Below, piece by piece: positions 1 through 8,144 of a stretch of 64,000 bases of DNA (position 1 is the stretch's first letter; every line of letters begins with the position of its first letter). The stretch lies in NCBI RefSeq assembly GCF_004799645.1, contig NZ_CP031305.1:372001-436000 (forward strand). The letters are read 5' to 3'. The notes beneath the pieces are model-generated. The model had not been told where the DNA came from. It worked only from the letters and a program-made list of their open reading frames with translations, and did no database searches. The position numbers were made by a program, and so were the translations under genes. The DNA comes from Natronorubrum bangense. Lineage in GTDB: Archaea > Halobacteriota > Halobacteria > Halobacteriales > Natrialbaceae.

Positions 1-52
1 CCGGCGTGGGGAGCCACACCGATCTCTGAGCGCTGGTGGGGCGTGCAGGTCG

Positions 53-1399
53 TTACTCGAGGCGACCCGAAAGCACCTTCGCGGCGGTGAGAATCGGATC
101 CCAAACGGGGCTAAACGGCGGCGCGTAGGCGAGATCGAGGTTCTGTAGCTCAGTGACGGTCAGGCCCGACGTGACAGCCGTTGCGACGGTGTCGATCCGT
201 TTCGTCCCCTCGGGGCCGACGAGACCGGCTCCGAGGACGCGGTTGCTCTCCCGGTCAGCGACGAGCGTGACGGTGAGCTCGGTCGCGCCGGGGTAGTAGT
301 GCGGTCGCGTCTCGGTGTCGATCGTGACGGAGACGGGATCGAATCCAGCCTCGCGTGCGCGCTCGTCGTCGATGACACCGGTTCGGGCAGCACCTAGCTC
401 GAAGGCTTTGACGATCGCCGTGCCGGCGGTGCCGCCAGTCTCCGTGGGCTCACCCGAAACAGTCGAGCCGATCGCTCGACCGGCTCGGTTCGCTGTCAGC
501 GCAAGTGGGACGTGGTCGGGCTCGCCAGTGACGACGTTTTCTACCTCGGCGCAGTCGCCCGCGGCGTAGACGTTCTCGTAGTTCGTGCGGCCGTACTCGT
601 CGGTCGCGATCGCACCCGTTTCCCCGATCTCGATACCAGCCTCCTCAGCGAGTTCGACGTTCGGCGCGACGCCGACGCCGACGATGACCAGATCCGCCGA
701 CACCGAGTCGTCTTCGACTTCGACTGCCTCGACGTGGTCGCTGCCAGCGAAGCCCTGGACGGCGGTCTCGAGGTGGAGATCGACGCCCTGTTCGCGGAGG
801 TGTTCCTCGACGACCTGTGCCGTCTCTTCGCCGAAGGGTTGGAGCGTCTGTGGCAGCATCTCGAAAATCGAAACGTCGACGCCGCGTTCGTCGAGCGCTT
901 CGGCCATCTCGACGCCGACGTAGCCGCCGCCGACGATTGCGGCGGTTGCTGGCTCGTGGTCCGAGACGTAGTCTTCGATGGCGTCAGCCTGGTCCATGCT
1001 CCGGAGAGTGAACACGCCCTCGAGGTCGATCCCATCGAAGGGTGGGACGATGGCGCGTGCGCCTGTGCCGATCAGCAGGTCGCCGTAGGACTGCTCGAAG
1101 CGCTCGCCGTCGGCCTCGACGGTGACGGTTTTCGCCTCGGGGTCGATCGCGACGACCTCGTGGCCGGTCCGCAGGTCGACGTCACGTTGCTCGCGGAACT
1201 CCTCGGGCGTGACTGAGACGAGGTCCTCGAGGTTCTCGACGTCGCCTTTGATGTAGTAGGGCATTCCACAGCCCGCATACGAGACCCACTCGCCTTTTTC
1301 GAAGACGAGTACGTCCCGGTCCGGGGCCTCGCGTTTGGCCTTGCTTGCGGCACTCATCCCGGCTGCGTCCCCGCCGACGATGACGAACGGATCTGTCAT
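53..1399 (-). CDS. CoA-disulfide reductase / NADH oxidase-like flavoprotein
   Basis: A 448-residue FAD- and NAD(P)-dependent disulfide oxidoreductase of the CoA-disulfide reductase/Nox/Npsr family. The FAD-binding motif GGDAAG is at residues 9-14, a single redox cysteine lies in SYAGCGMP (Cys44, the place of the family's active Cys), a second nucleotide fold is near GGGYVGVEMAE, and the FAD-ribityl GDCAEVE motif comes late. Length fits the family. Members reduce CoA disulfides, polysulfide/persulfides or O2; the neighbouring TusA, DsrE2, rhodanese and thioredoxin genes favour a (per)sulfide or low-molecular-weight thiol substrate, which is inference. The start is 23 nt below a TATA-like box, so translation is probably leaderless. 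The promoter carries the shared ATTGTG element. Confidence 0.9.
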   Translation of the reverse strand: MTDPFVIVGGDAAGMSAASKAKREAPDRDVLVFEKGEWVSYAGCGMPYYIKGDVENLEDLVSVTPEEFREQRDVDLRTGHEVVAIDPEAKTVTVEADGERFEQSYGDLLIGTGARAIVPPFDGIDLEGVFTLRSMDQADAIEDYVSDHEPATAAIVGGGYVGVEMAEALDERGVDVSIFEMLPQTLQPFGEETAQVVEEHLREQGVDLHLETAVQGFAGSDHVEAVEVEDDSVSADLVIVGVGVAPNVELAEEAGIEIGETGAIATDEYGRTNYENVYAAGDCAEVENVVTGEPDHVPLALTANRAGRAIGSTVSGEPTETGGTAGTAIVKAFELGAARTGVIDDERAREAGFDPVSVTIDTETRPHYYPGATELTVTLVADRESNRVLGAGLVGPEGTKRIDTVATAVTSGLTVTELQNLDLAYAPPFSPVWDPILTAAKVLSGRLE

Positions 1400-1421
1400 G
1401 ACTGGCGATACGCTCGCACCA

Positions 1422-1449
1422 TAGTAAAGTATTTCCCAAAGTGCACAAT
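1422..1449 (-). promoter_or_regulatory. Shared redox-regulon promoter upstream of the CoA-disulfide reductase gene
   Basis: Read on the minus strand, ATTGTG (1449-1444) is followed by exactly 17 bp and a TACTA TATA-like box (1426-1422), with the start codon 23 nt further on. The same ATTGTG-N17-TATA geometry recurs at eight other promoters up to 14.2 kb. The stretch GGGAAATAC inside the spacer is shared with the promoter at 2900. Confidence 0.6.
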
Positions 1450-1623
1450 ACTAAGAAGTCGTCGAAAGCGTTGATCACCAGCGACTGTGCTTGGTGGACA
1501 CGCGTGACTGCGTCGGATATCACGTGACTGCGCCGTGGTCGAAGCTGGACAGTCGAGAACTGTCTGTGGATGCTTCCAGCTACGTTCTATGTGCACACGT
1601 CTCAAGAATTATCCGTAATCGGA

Positions 1624-1875
1624 TTACTCGAGGTCGACGCGCCCGCTCGCGTAGACCGTAATCTCGTGGCCACGGTACTGAAACGAGACTCGGCCGCGCC
1701 GAGTCGTCGGTCCGGATATCGTCGGTTCGAAGAGTCGATCCAGCGCGTTCGTATCGACAACGTCGTACAGCGGTGGTTCGAGGCTGGCAGGATCGATGTT
1801 GTCTGCGTCCGCGACGGCCTCGATGACACGCAGACTTGGACTTGCGTTCGCCTCCGGCGATTCGTGTTCGAGCAT
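1624..1875 (-). CDS. HalOD1 domain small protein
   Basis: An 83-residue protein that is essentially one HalOD1 (halobacterial output domain 1). The sequence runs VIEAVADADNIDP-LEPPLYDVVDTNALDRLF and ends with the RVSFQYRGHEITVYASGRV strand pair typical of that domain. HalOD1 proteins are widespread in haloarchaea, often next to signalling genes; the molecular role is not established. It is the last gene of a tusA-dsrE2-HalOD1 transcription unit, 5 bp downstream of the DsrE2 stop, so it is probably co-expressed with sulfur-relay proteins. Confidence 0.8.
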   Translation of the reverse strand: MLEHESPEANASPSLRVIEAVADADNIDPASLEPPLYDVVDTNALDRLFEPTISGPTTRRGRVSFQYRGHEITVYASGRVDLE

Positions 1876-1880
1876 ATGAA

Positions 1881-2462
1881 TTAGACCAGCAACTGGACGT
1901 CCGATTCGGCCATGTGCTGGATCGCAGTTGCTGCGCCGACACCTGTCGTCACGCCGTCGTAGAAGTCGTTTTCGTCGTACTCCATCAGCTCGATGGTCAT
2001 CTGGCAGGCCTGCAGATCGACGCCCTGATCGAGCGAGAGATCGATCAGCTCCTCGATGGTCGCGGTGCCGTTCTCGTCGATTTTCTTCTGCATCATCTTC
2101 GTCGCCATCGAGTCCATGCCGGGCAACGCGGCGAGTGCGTTCGGCATCGGCATGTTCGGATTGCCGACGGCGGAGAGTTTGAGATCCTTCGATTTCTCCT
2201 CGTGGAGGATGTCGAGTCCCCAGAACGTGTGGAAGACAACGACTTCCCAGCCGAAGGCAGCCGCCGTGCTCGCGAGGATCAGTGGCGGGTACGCCATATC
2301 GAAACTCCCCTGGGTCGCGATGATCGTCATCTTCTGCTGGTCGTCGCCGTCATCCAGCTCGGCCAGTGACGCCTCGAGTTCGTCGACGCGCTCGCGCAGC
2401 GCCTGCACCTCGGCGGCGTCGATGGTGCCGTCGGCCGACGGCGTGGTGTTATCCGTACTCAT
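1881..2462 (-). CDS. DsrE2-like sulfur carrier (DsrE/DsrF/DrsH family)
   Basis: A 193-residue protein of the DsrE2 type. After an acidic and coiled N-terminal stretch (about 1-42) comes the DsrE fold, starting KMTIIATQGSFDMAYPPLI and containing the conserved cysteine in LQACQMTIELM. DsrE2 proteins accept and pass on persulfide sulfur, usually with TusA and rhodanese. Here TusA lies 1 bp upstream and a rhodanese-fusion gene is divergently transcribed, so a cytoplasmic persulfide relay is the likely job. It is probably translated from the tusA transcript. The N-terminal extension is longer than in bacterial DsrE2. Confidence 0.9.
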   Translation of the reverse strand: MSTDNTTPSADGTIDAAEVQALRERVDELEASLAELDDGDDQQKMTIIATQGSFDMAYPPLILASTAAAFGWEVVVFHTFWGLDILHEEKSKDLKLSAVGNPNMPMPNALAALPGMDSMATKMMQKKIDENGTATIEELIDLSLDQGVDLQACQMTIELMEYDENDFYDGVTTGVGAATAIQHMAESDVQLLV

Positions 2463-2463
2463 C

Positions 2464-2709
2464 TTATGCCGTCTTCTTCACGTAGTGGGTGTAGAGGTCG
2501 TCGTCCTCGACCTGGTCGAGGAGGTCGACACCGTCGGTGCCTTCTGCCCAGCCCTGAATGTCACTCATGCTGCCCGAGTCAGTCGAAACGACTTCGAGAA
2601 CGTCGCCTGCCTCGAGGTCATCGATCGCTTGCTTGGTCTTCACGATGGGCATTGGGCAGGACAGTCCTTTCACGTCGAGCGTCTCGGTGGTTTCGTATTC
2701 TGAGCTCAT
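2464..2709 (-). CDS. tusA: TusA-family sulfurtransferase
   Basis: An 81-residue sulfur carrier. The signature CPMP (in KGLSCPMPIVKTKQAI, residues about 15-30) contains the persulfide-carrying cysteine, and the rest follows the compact TusA/SirA fold, including VVSTDSGSMSDIQGWAE. It probably hands sulfane sulfur between a rhodanese and DsrE2 or an acceptor in tRNA thiolation or sulfur metabolism. It is the first gene of the tusA-dsrE2-HalOD1 unit. The TATA box (TTATAGG, read on the minus strand) is flanked on both sides by copies of the CACAAT/ATTGTG motif, suggesting control by the same factor as the other redox genes. Confidence 0.93.
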   Translation of the reverse strand: MSSEYETTETLDVKGLSCPMPIVKTKQAIDDLEAGDVLEVVSTDSGSMSDIQGWAEGTDGVDLLDQVEDDDLYTHYVKKTA

Positions 2710-2738
2710 ATGTTGTCTCTGTGCTCTGTATTGGAGCT

Positions 2739-2784
2739 AATACACAATATTGGCTGTGCCTATAAAAGGATATCGGTTATTGTG
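2739..2784 (-). promoter_or_regulatory. tusA promoter flanked by two CACAAT/ATTGTG operator-like sites
   Basis: Minus-strand TATA box TTATAGG ends at 2761-2765. Upstream lies CACAAT (2784-2779) with a 13-bp spacer, the same spacing as the second half-site of the 12444 promoter. Downstream of the TATA box is an imperfect palindrome, AATACACAATATTGG (2739-2753). Sites on both sides of the TATA box could allow both activation and repression; this is inference. Confidence 0.5.
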
Positions 2785-2899
2785 CCGATCGTGAATAGCT
2801 GTGGTTTTCCGGAACCCGTCATACACCCCATTACTTTCCGTCAGTGCAGCATTCACGCGCGTTCAAACAGTGTATGTTGTCAAACCGTCGGTGAGCTGT

Positions 2900-2927
2900 A
2901 TTGTACGGTGAGGGAAATACCATACAA
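2900..2927 (+). promoter_or_regulatory. Shared redox-regulon promoter upstream of the rhodanese-MBL gene
   Basis: ATTGTA (2900-2905), a 17-bp spacer containing GGGAAATAC, then TACAA (2923-2927) as a TATA-like box. The start codon at 2968 is about 40 nt downstream, leaving a leader of roughly 15-20 nt. Geometry and spacer sequence match the promoter at 1422-1449. Confidence 0.5.
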
Positions 2928-2967
2928 ACTCTTAAGTGCGAGTAGCCGATACTGGATACTGTACAAC

Positions 2968-4161
2968 ATGGACGACATGGACTTCCCAACGCCAGACGAA
3001 CCGGTCGAATCGGTTACTCCCGACGAGCTGAAAGCACGAATCGATGCGGGCGATGCGGTCACGATCCTTGACGCACGCATGGAAAGTGACTACGACGAGT
3101 GGCGAATCGACGGCGACAACGTCGAGTCGATCAACGTCCCGTACTTCGAGTTCCTCGAGGACGATATCGACGCTCACGTCCTCCAGCAGATCCCCGACGA
3201 CCGCGAAGTCACGGTCCTCTGTGCGAAAGGCGGTGCCAGCGAGTTCGTCGCCGGCGCACTGGCCGACCGCGGCTACGATGTCAACCATCTCGAGGAGGGA
3301 ATGAACGGCTGGGCACGAATCTACGAGGCCGTCGAAGTCGACGGCTACGACGGTGCGGGCACCCTGCTCCAGTACCAGCGGCCATCGTCGGGCTGTCTCG
3401 GCTACTTCGTCTACGACGACGGCGAGGCGGCCGTCATCGATCCACTGCGTGCGTTCACCGACCGCTATCTCAACGACGCCGACGAGCTCGGTATTGATCT
3501 GAAGTACGCGATTGACACGCACATCCACGCGGATCACATCTCGGGCGTTCGCGCACTCGGTGCCGTCGGCGTCGAAGGCGTCATCCCCGAGGCCTCGGTC
3601 GACCGTGGCGTCACCTACGCTGATGAGATGACGCTGGCTGCAGACGGCGACGAGTTCGAGGTCGGCGACGTCACGATCGAGACCGTCTCCACGCCCGGCC
3701 ACACCTCCGGGATGACCTCGTACCTGATCGACGGCGAACTGCTCGCGACCGGCGACGGGCTGTTCATCGAGAGCGTCGCTCGTCCCGACTTGGAAGAAGG
3801 CGACGACGGCGCACCTGAAGCCGCCAGCATGCTCTACAAGAGCCTTCAGGAGCGTGTCCTCACGCTGCCCGACGACACGCTCATCGGTGGGGCTCACTTC
3901 AGCGACGCTGCCGTCCCCGCCGAAGACGGCACCTACACGGCACCGGTCGGCCAGCTCAAAGCAGAGATGGCTGCCCTGACGATGGAGGAGGACGACTTCG
4001 TCGAGCTGATCCTCTCGGATATGCCACCACGCCCGGCCAACTACGAGGACATCATCCCAACGAACCTCGGCCAGCAGGAGGCCGACGACGACGAAGCCTT
4101 CGAACTCGAGCTTGGCCCGAACAACTGTGCTGCCAGCCAGGGCTCGCTGGCAGACGACTAA
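2968..4161 (+). CDS. Rhodanese / metallo-beta-lactamase fusion (persulfide-dioxygenase-like)
   Basis: A 397-residue cytoplasmic fusion. Residues about 12-115 form a rhodanese domain with the active cysteine in VLCAKGGASEF. From about residue 125 a metallo-beta-lactamase domain carries THIHADHISG (HxHxDH), GHTSGM, TGDGLF and GAHFSD metal-ligand motifs as in ETHE1-type persulfide dioxygenases and Blh hydrolases. Family members oxidise glutathione- or protein-persulfides to sulfite, with rhodanese interconverting sulfite and thiosulfate. In most fusions the MBL domain comes first; here the rhodanese is N-terminal. The frame is open further upstream, but the ATG at 2968 fits the promoter. The thiosulfate-transporter half-genes follow 20 bp downstream. 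Confidence 0.88.
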   Translation: MDDMDFPTPDEPVESVTPDELKARIDAGDAVTILDARMESDYDEWRIDGDNVESINVPYFEFLEDDIDAHVLQQIPDDREVTVLCAKGGASEFVAGALADRGYDVNHLEEGMNGWARIYEAVEVDGYDGAGTLLQYQRPSSGCLGYFVYDDGEAAVIDPLRAFTDRYLNDADELGIDLKYAIDTHIHADHISGVRALGAVGVEGVIPEASVDRGVTYADEMTLAADGDEFEVGDVTIETVSTPGHTSGMTSYLIDGELLATGDGLFIESVARPDLEEGDDGAPEAASMLYKSLQERVLTLPDDTLIGGAHFSDAAVPAEDGTYTAPVGQLKAEMAALTMEEDDFVELILSDMPPRPANYEDIIPTNLGQQEADDDEAFELELGPNNCAASQGSLADD

Positions 4162-4181
4162 GACACGTGCTCTGATACTGA

Positions 4182-4673
4182 ATGTTTACAGAACTCGTCC
4201 CGCTTTCCCTGACCGCCGAGCTCTTTCCCAACGGTGTCTTTCGATACGCCGTCGGGGGACTGCTCGTTGGCCTCGGAGCGGCAGTGATCTACCTCGGGAC
4301 CGGCATCACCGCCGGCGCGAGTACGTTCCTCGAGTCGACGCTTTCGTACGCCTCCGACCAATCGCGGTTCCAGCGCTACCGTCCCTCTCGAGACTGGCGT
4401 GTCGTCTTTACGCTGGGGATCATCCTCGGAGCGGCAGTGTACGCCGTCATCTGGCAAGGTGGGGCGTGGACGACCGACGTCCAGCCCTGGCGGCTCCTGG
4501 TCGGCGGCGTCTTCGTCGGCATCGGGACCCGTATCGGCAAGGGCTGTACCTCCGGCCACGGCGTCTGTGGCGTCGGTTCGGCCTCGAAGACGTCGATCGT
4601 CGGCGTGATGACGTTCCTGGTCGTCGCCATCGTAACAGCACAGCTCGTCCAGCTCATGGGGGTGAGTCCGTAA
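4182..4673 (+). CDS. YeeE/YedE thiosulfate transporter, first half
   Basis: A 163-residue membrane protein with about four hydrophobic helices, corresponding to the N-terminal half of bacterial YeeE/YedE (TsuA) thiosulfate transporters. The conserved GKGCTSGHGVCG motif (about residues 124-135) holds the two cysteines that line the thiosulfate path in TsuA. Haloarchaea commonly encode the two pseudo-symmetric halves as separate genes; the second half follows at 4728. It lies 20 bp after the rhodanese-MBL gene, so uptake and intracellular processing of thiosulfate or persulfide are probably co-expressed. Confidence 0.88.
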   Translation: MFTELVPLSLTAELFPNGVFRYAVGGLLVGLGAAVIYLGTGITAGASTFLESTLSYASDQSRFQRYRPSRDWRVVFTLGIILGAAVYAVIWQGGAWTTDVQPWRLLVGGVFVGIGTRIGKGCTSGHGVCGVGSASKTSIVGVMTFLVVAIVTAQLVQLMGVSP

Positions 4674-4674
4674 C

Positions 4675-4731
4675 ATGAGTTGCGAGACGCTTGCGTCTCG
4701 AGATAGCGAACGGGGAGGTGACGACCCGTGA
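4675..4731 (+). other. 18-codon mini-ORF bridging the two transporter halves
   Basis: ATG at 4675, one base after the upstream stop, opens an 18-codon frame (begins MSCETLASRD) whose TGA (4729-4731) overlaps the GTG start at 4728. It contains the strong Shine-Dalgarno sequence GGAGGTGA (4714-4721) of the downstream gene. It may only be a by-product of spacing, but the layout would permit translational coupling. Confidence 0.3.
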
Positions 4732-5189
4732 GCAGCAACCGCCATCCACTGTTCATGCCGCTGATCTTCGCCGGCGGCCTGATCTTCGGCTTCGGGCTTG
4801 GCTTTAGCCACATGGCCCGTCCGGAAGTCGTGCTAGATTTCCTCCAGTTCGACGACTTCGGGCTGTTGTTCGTCATGTTCGGCGCGGCGATCGTCACCGG
4901 GATCGTGTTCGCGATCATGCCGCGACTGCGCGACAGCGCACCGTTGACTGGCGACGCCTACGGCCGGCGGCTGAAGTCGTTCGACCGAAACGTCCTCATC
5001 GGCGGCGCGATCTTCGGCGTCGGCTGGGGCCTGTCGGGGATCTGTCCCGGCGCGGCCTACGCCAGCCTCGGGATCGGCAACGTGACGATCCTGTGGGCAA
5101 TCGTCGGTATGTTCGCTGGCGCCTACCTCCAGGGTGTCTGGCGCAGCCAGCGTGCCGCGTCCGAACCCACTCCAACCGGGGCTGACTAA
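4728..5189 (+). CDS. YeeE/YedE thiosulfate transporter, second half (DUF6691-like)
   Basis: A 153-residue membrane protein, the partner half of the preceding gene. It has about four hydrophobic helices and the conserved GLSGICPGAAYASLG motif with the third functional cysteine of the family. The start is GTG at 4728, 6 bp below a near-perfect Shine-Dalgarno GGAGGTGA, an unusually strong ribosome site for a haloarchaeal gene and typical for internal operon positions. The two halves together match a full YeeE/YedE protein in length and motif order, so they likely form a heterodimeric pore. The C-terminus is short, hydrophilic and dispensable-looking. Confidence 0.88.
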   Translation: MSSNRHPLFMPLIFAGGLIFGFGLGFSHMARPEVVLDFLQFDDFGLLFVMFGAAIVTGIVFAIMPRLRDSAPLTGDAYGRRLKSFDRNVLIGGAIFGVGWGLSGICPGAAYASLGIGNVTILWAIVGMFAGAYLQGVWRSQRAASEPTPTGAD

Positions 5190-5262
5190 TCTCGTGATTC
5201 CGGCTTTCGTCTCACGAACCGCTGTCTGAACACGTTTTCGTACACGACTTCTGGCCCCAAAA

Positions 5263-5278
5263 CGAGACTGCCGTCTCG
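5263..5278. terminator. Possible bidirectional terminator hairpin
   Basis: CGAGAC-TGCC-GTCTCG forms a 6-bp stem in the 213-bp gap between the convergent transporter and ZIP genes. There is no clear T-run, and haloarchaeal termination need not use hairpins, so this is weak. Confidence 0.25.
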
Positions 5279-5402
5279 CCTCGTTGCCGCTCGAGTCAGT
5301 TCCTCGCCTGGGTGAGCAGTGCGGACCCGATCGCCGCGACGCCGTTTGCGCGGGTCGCTCCTGCGTTCCCACTCGGCTCCGCTTGAGGTGCGCTGCGGGC
5401 GC

Positions 5403-6200
5403 TCAGATAACCGCCAGCGGCAGCATAATCGCCACCCCGATCGCGATCCCGCCGGCGAGTTCGGGCTTCCCGCCGTTTGGCAGGTCTTTTCCGAGATCCA
5501 ACGCTTCCGGAATGAACTCCGTAAGCACGAGATAGATCATCGCCCCCGCAGCAAATCCAAAGCCAAACGGCAGAAACTCCCGAGCGACGCTGACGAACGC
5601 GAAGGCGATGACGGCCCCGATCGGCTGTGGCAGACTCGAGAAAACCGCCCACCAGACCATCTTCCACTTCGAGACGCCCATCGACTTCAGCGGGATCGAG
5701 ATCGCCGTCCCTTCCGGAATGTTGTGAATCGAGATCGCGATCGTCATGAAGACCGCCAGCAACGGGACGGTAAAGCCAAGAAACGCCACGCCGTCCTCGA
5801 GACCGAGATCCGAAAACGAGACGCCGACGGCGATCCCTTCTGGAAAGCTATGGACGGTCAGAATGCCGAGGATCAGTACGAGTTTCTTGAAATCAGCCTC
5901 CTCGTACGTTCGAGGATCGATATCGGCGTCCATGAGAATGTCGTGTGCGATCACGACGAGCAAGACACCAGTGGCCATCCCTGCTGCAATCTCGAGCGGG
6001 GTGCCTTCGGTCAGTCCCTCCTCGATGAGTCCGAACACGGACGCTGAGACCATGATTCCAGAGGAGAGTCCCCAGAGCATCACACTCCGGCGGTCGCTGA
6101 TCTCGTCAAAGAAGAAAAACGGCAGCGCACCAAGCCCCGTCGCCAGCGCTGTAATCGCCCCCGCGACGAACACGAGTACGAGACTCTCGAGAAGAGTCAT
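5403..6200 (-). CDS. ZIP-family divalent metal transporter
   Basis: A 265-residue integral membrane protein with about eight helices. The two metal-binding helices carry HSFPEGIAVG and HNIPEGTAIS, the diagnostic HxxPEG motifs of ZIP transporters, which move Zn2+ or Fe2+ into the cytoplasm. A short His-poor, acidic loop (about residues 85-100) lies where other ZIPs have a His-rich loop. The chosen ATG (MTLLESLV) is about 27 nt below a TATA box (GATTTATACGA on the minus strand); the frame is open 22 codons further upstream but without support. The substrate cannot be read from sequence; zinc would fit the neighbouring thiol chemistry. Confidence 0.88.
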   Translation of the reverse strand: MTLLESLVLVFVAGAITALATGLGALPFFFFDEISDRRSVMLWGLSSGIMVSASVFGLIEEGLTEGTPLEIAAGMATGVLLVVIAHDILMDADIDPRTYEEADFKKLVLILGILTVHSFPEGIAVGVSFSDLGLEDGVAFLGFTVPLLAVFMTIAISIHNIPEGTAISIPLKSMGVSKWKMVWWAVFSSLPQPIGAVIAFAFVSVAREFLPFGFGFAAGAMIYLVLTEFIPEALDLGKDLPNGGKPELAGGIAIGVAIMLPLAVI

Positions 6201-6411
6201 CTCTCTCTTAGCTGTCGAACTGGTCGTATAAATCGTTAGCTTCCCCTGACCCGCTCGGTCGACCAAATACCGGTCTTTGCGTTGTACTTCGAGTGCCTGC
6301 TGCCAGTCGTTGTCGTGGCTGCAGTCGGTGTTAGCGTTCTACTACTTTCCACACAGAGTCAAGCAGCGACCAGACGAGACGCAGCGACTGTGCTGACCGA
6401 CACAGTGGAGC

Positions 6412-6849
6412 TTAGCTGTGCTGATCGATGAGGCCCTTGAGCGTCGCCTTGTCCTGTACGCCGACCATGCGCTCGACGGGCTGGCCGTTAGCGTAGAGGA
6501 TGAGCGTCGGGACGCTGCGAGCGCCCAGTTGCTGGGCAAGACGCTGGTGGGCGTCGATGTCGACTTTCGCGACCGCGGCATCGGTTTCTGCGGCCAGCGC
6601 CTTCACCGTCGGCTCGAGCATCTGGCAGGGACCACACCAGTCGGCATAGCAGTCCACGAGGACGACGTCGTGGTCGTTGACGACGGTCTGGAGGTGGTCG
6701 TTGCCTCGAATACTGATCGGTTCGGCTGGACTGGTCTCTTGCTGGGCGTCGGATCCAGCGACGTTGCCGCCGTTCTCGAGGCGTTCGCGCAGTTCCTGTT
6801 TTTTCTGTTCGCGGATTCGTTCTCGTTCGTCGTCTGCAGAGTCACTCAT
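6412..6849 (-). CDS. Thioredoxin with charged N-terminal extension
   Basis: A 145-residue cytoplasmic thioredoxin. The fold starts near residue 45 and contains the active site DWCGPCQM followed by the cis-Pro motif SVPTLILY. The first 40 residues (MSDSADDERERIREQKKQEL...) are very rich in Arg/Lys/Glu and look like a helix; such a tail is absent from the second thioredoxin at 14183 and resembles the N-terminal helix of PDCD5-type DNA-binding proteins (impression only). The ATG at 6849 lies 26 nt below the TTATGG box, supporting a leaderless start. Its promoter carries the shared ATTGTK-N17-TTATG architecture. Confidence 0.9.
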   Translation of the reverse strand: MSDSADDERERIREQKKQELRERLENGGNVAGSDAQQETSPAEPISIRGNDHLQTVVNDHDVVLVDCYADWCGPCQMLEPTVKALAAETDAAVAKVDIDAHQRLAQQLGARSVPTLILYANGQPVERMVGVQDKATLKGLIDQHS

Positions 6850-6874
6850 CGGGCGACCGTACGGCCTCTGCAAC

Positions 6875-6902
6875 CATAATAGTTGTGTGTAATGCGAACA
6901 AT
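6875..6902 (-). promoter_or_regulatory. Shared redox-regulon promoter upstream of thioredoxin
   Basis: On the minus strand AATATTGTT (ATTGTT at 6902-6897) is followed by 17 bp, including CACACAAC, and TTATG (6879-6875). Spacing is identical to the promoters at 8352, 11936, 12444, 13185 and 14133. Confidence 0.6.
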
Positions 6903-7249
6903 ATTGGACCGCTGCTGGCGGGAGACGGTTTCGTGGTCAGTACCGCAGTCCGTCGGCTCTCGTGGCGGTCGTGACGGGTGGCTCGAGGACAGATGCAGAC
7001 CCAGTTGTGTTCAGAGCGAGAGCGGAACGCTGTGACGGGTCTGGTTCTCGACCGGGTCTTCATCTCTCTCGAGGGCGAGCCAGCCTGTCTGGGCTCTCTG
7101 CCACGCCGTGCTGGGAAGAAGCTCACAACGCCCCAACCAACTAGGGTTCGTGGTAGTGGTTTTTGGATACAAGACCATACGGCCATCCGTGATCGAACCG
7201 GGTGAGAAAGGCAACATCTGTGTGCCGTCACAAACGAGACGACTGTAAC
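6903..7249. other. Intergenic stretch with no recognised gene
   Basis: About 350 bp between the USP stop and the thioredoxin promoter. A 68-codon minus-strand frame (7011-7217) has mixed composition and no recognisable similarity. I see no RNA gene. Confidence 0.4.
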
Positions 7250-8095
7250 TTACGCTGTTCGCTCCGGTGGCACGAGCATCACGTTCCCGTTTGCGCGGGC
7301 AACCAGATCCTCGGAGACGCTGCCCAGCAACAGCCGGCGCAGTCGGCTGTGTCCGCGCGAGCCAACGAGGGTCGTCGTCGGTTCGTACTCGGCTTCGGCA
7401 GCGAGGATCTCGTCGGACGGATCACCCTGACGGATTTCCGTCCGTGTCTCGAGTCCCCATTCCTGGAGCTGGCCCGCGAGTTCGGCCAGCTGTGCTTCTG
7501 GATCTTCGCCCTCCGGAAGCCCCGGATCCTTCGGCGTTTTGACGTGGACCAGCGTCGCCTCCTGGGCCGCATGACGCAGATATGAGAACGCTTCGAACGC
7601 CTGCTCGGCGTTCTTCGAGAAGTCCGTCGCGTACAGCATCCGCTGGAAGAGATGTTTCCGGACCATGCTCGGCTCGTCGGTCTCGCGTTCGATGCGGTTG
7701 ACCAGCAGCGGCGTCACTGTCGTTCGAGAGAGGTTGCGCGCGGTCGAGCCAATCACCCGGTTCTCGAGAGGGCTCTTCCCGCGCGAGCCGACGACCGTCA
7801 GGCTCGCGCCGATCGTCTCCGCGATGCCTCGAATCCGCCGGTGAGGCGTCCCACGGACGACGTGGGTCTCGACGTCGAAGCCAGCGCCCTCGATGACCTG
7901 TTCGTAGCGGCCGAGCGCCTTTCGACGGCGTTTCTCGAAGTCGATACCGGGCATCCCGGCGTGGACGTTCGACGGCACCACTGTCACCAGATTGATCTCC
8001 TCGATGCCGATCCGACCCAGACACGCGAGGCCGGTTTCGTTCTCGATTGTCGCCTCGCTCGCCGCGGACAAATCAGTTGCCAGCACTGCTTTCAT
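7250..8095 (-). CDS. Tandem universal stress protein (two UspA domains)
   Basis: A 281-residue cytoplasmic protein with two UspA domains (about 1-140 and 145-281). Domain 1 begins MKAVLATDLS and carries VVGSRGKSPLENRVIGSTA; domain 2 begins MLYATDFS and carries LVGSRGHSRLRRLLLGSVS, both matching the nucleotide-binding Gx2Gx9G(S/T) pattern. USPs bind ATP or AMP and act in stress survival. The ATG at 8095 sits about 27 nt below TTATACC. The promoter contains a related but differently spaced inverted repeat (8115-8144). It is divergent from the TauE module. The second domain's arrangement resembles USPs that act beside transporters. Confidence 0.88.
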   Translation of the reverse strand: MKAVLATDLSAASEATIENETGLACLGRIGIEEINLVTVVPSNVHAGMPGIDFEKRRRKALGRYEQVIEGAGFDVETHVVRGTPHRRIRGIAETIGASLTVVGSRGKSPLENRVIGSTARNLSRTTVTPLLVNRIERETDEPSMVRKHLFQRMLYATDFSKNAEQAFEAFSYLRHAAQEATLVHVKTPKDPGLPEGEDPEAQLAELAGQLQEWGLETRTEIRQGDPSDEILAAEAEYEPTTTLVGSRGHSRLRRLLLGSVSEDLVARANGNVMLVPPERTA

Positions 8096-8114
8096 ACCCG
8101 TCGTAGGTGCCGAC

Positions 8115-8144
8115 GGTATAATATTGTTTGGACAACCCAATATC
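8115..8144 (-). promoter_or_regulatory. Variant redox-type promoter upstream of tandem USP
   Basis: Minus strand reads GATATTGGGTTGTCC then AAACAATATTATACC: ATTGG and CAAT half-sites surround a TTGGGTTGTCCAA inverted repeat directly next to a TTATA box. It resembles the shared operator but the spacer is 14 bp, not 17, so membership in the same regulon is uncertain. Confidence 0.4.

Noticed and set aside
512..1216. Long plus-strand frame of 234 codons antisense to the flavoprotein gene
   Set aside because: It is the mirror of the high-GC CoA-disulfide-reductase gene; its composition follows from the opposite strand's codon pattern.
7011..7217. 68-codon minus-strand frame as a small gene
   Set aside because: No recognised similarity, poor acidic bias compared with local genes and no TATA box at a suitable distance.
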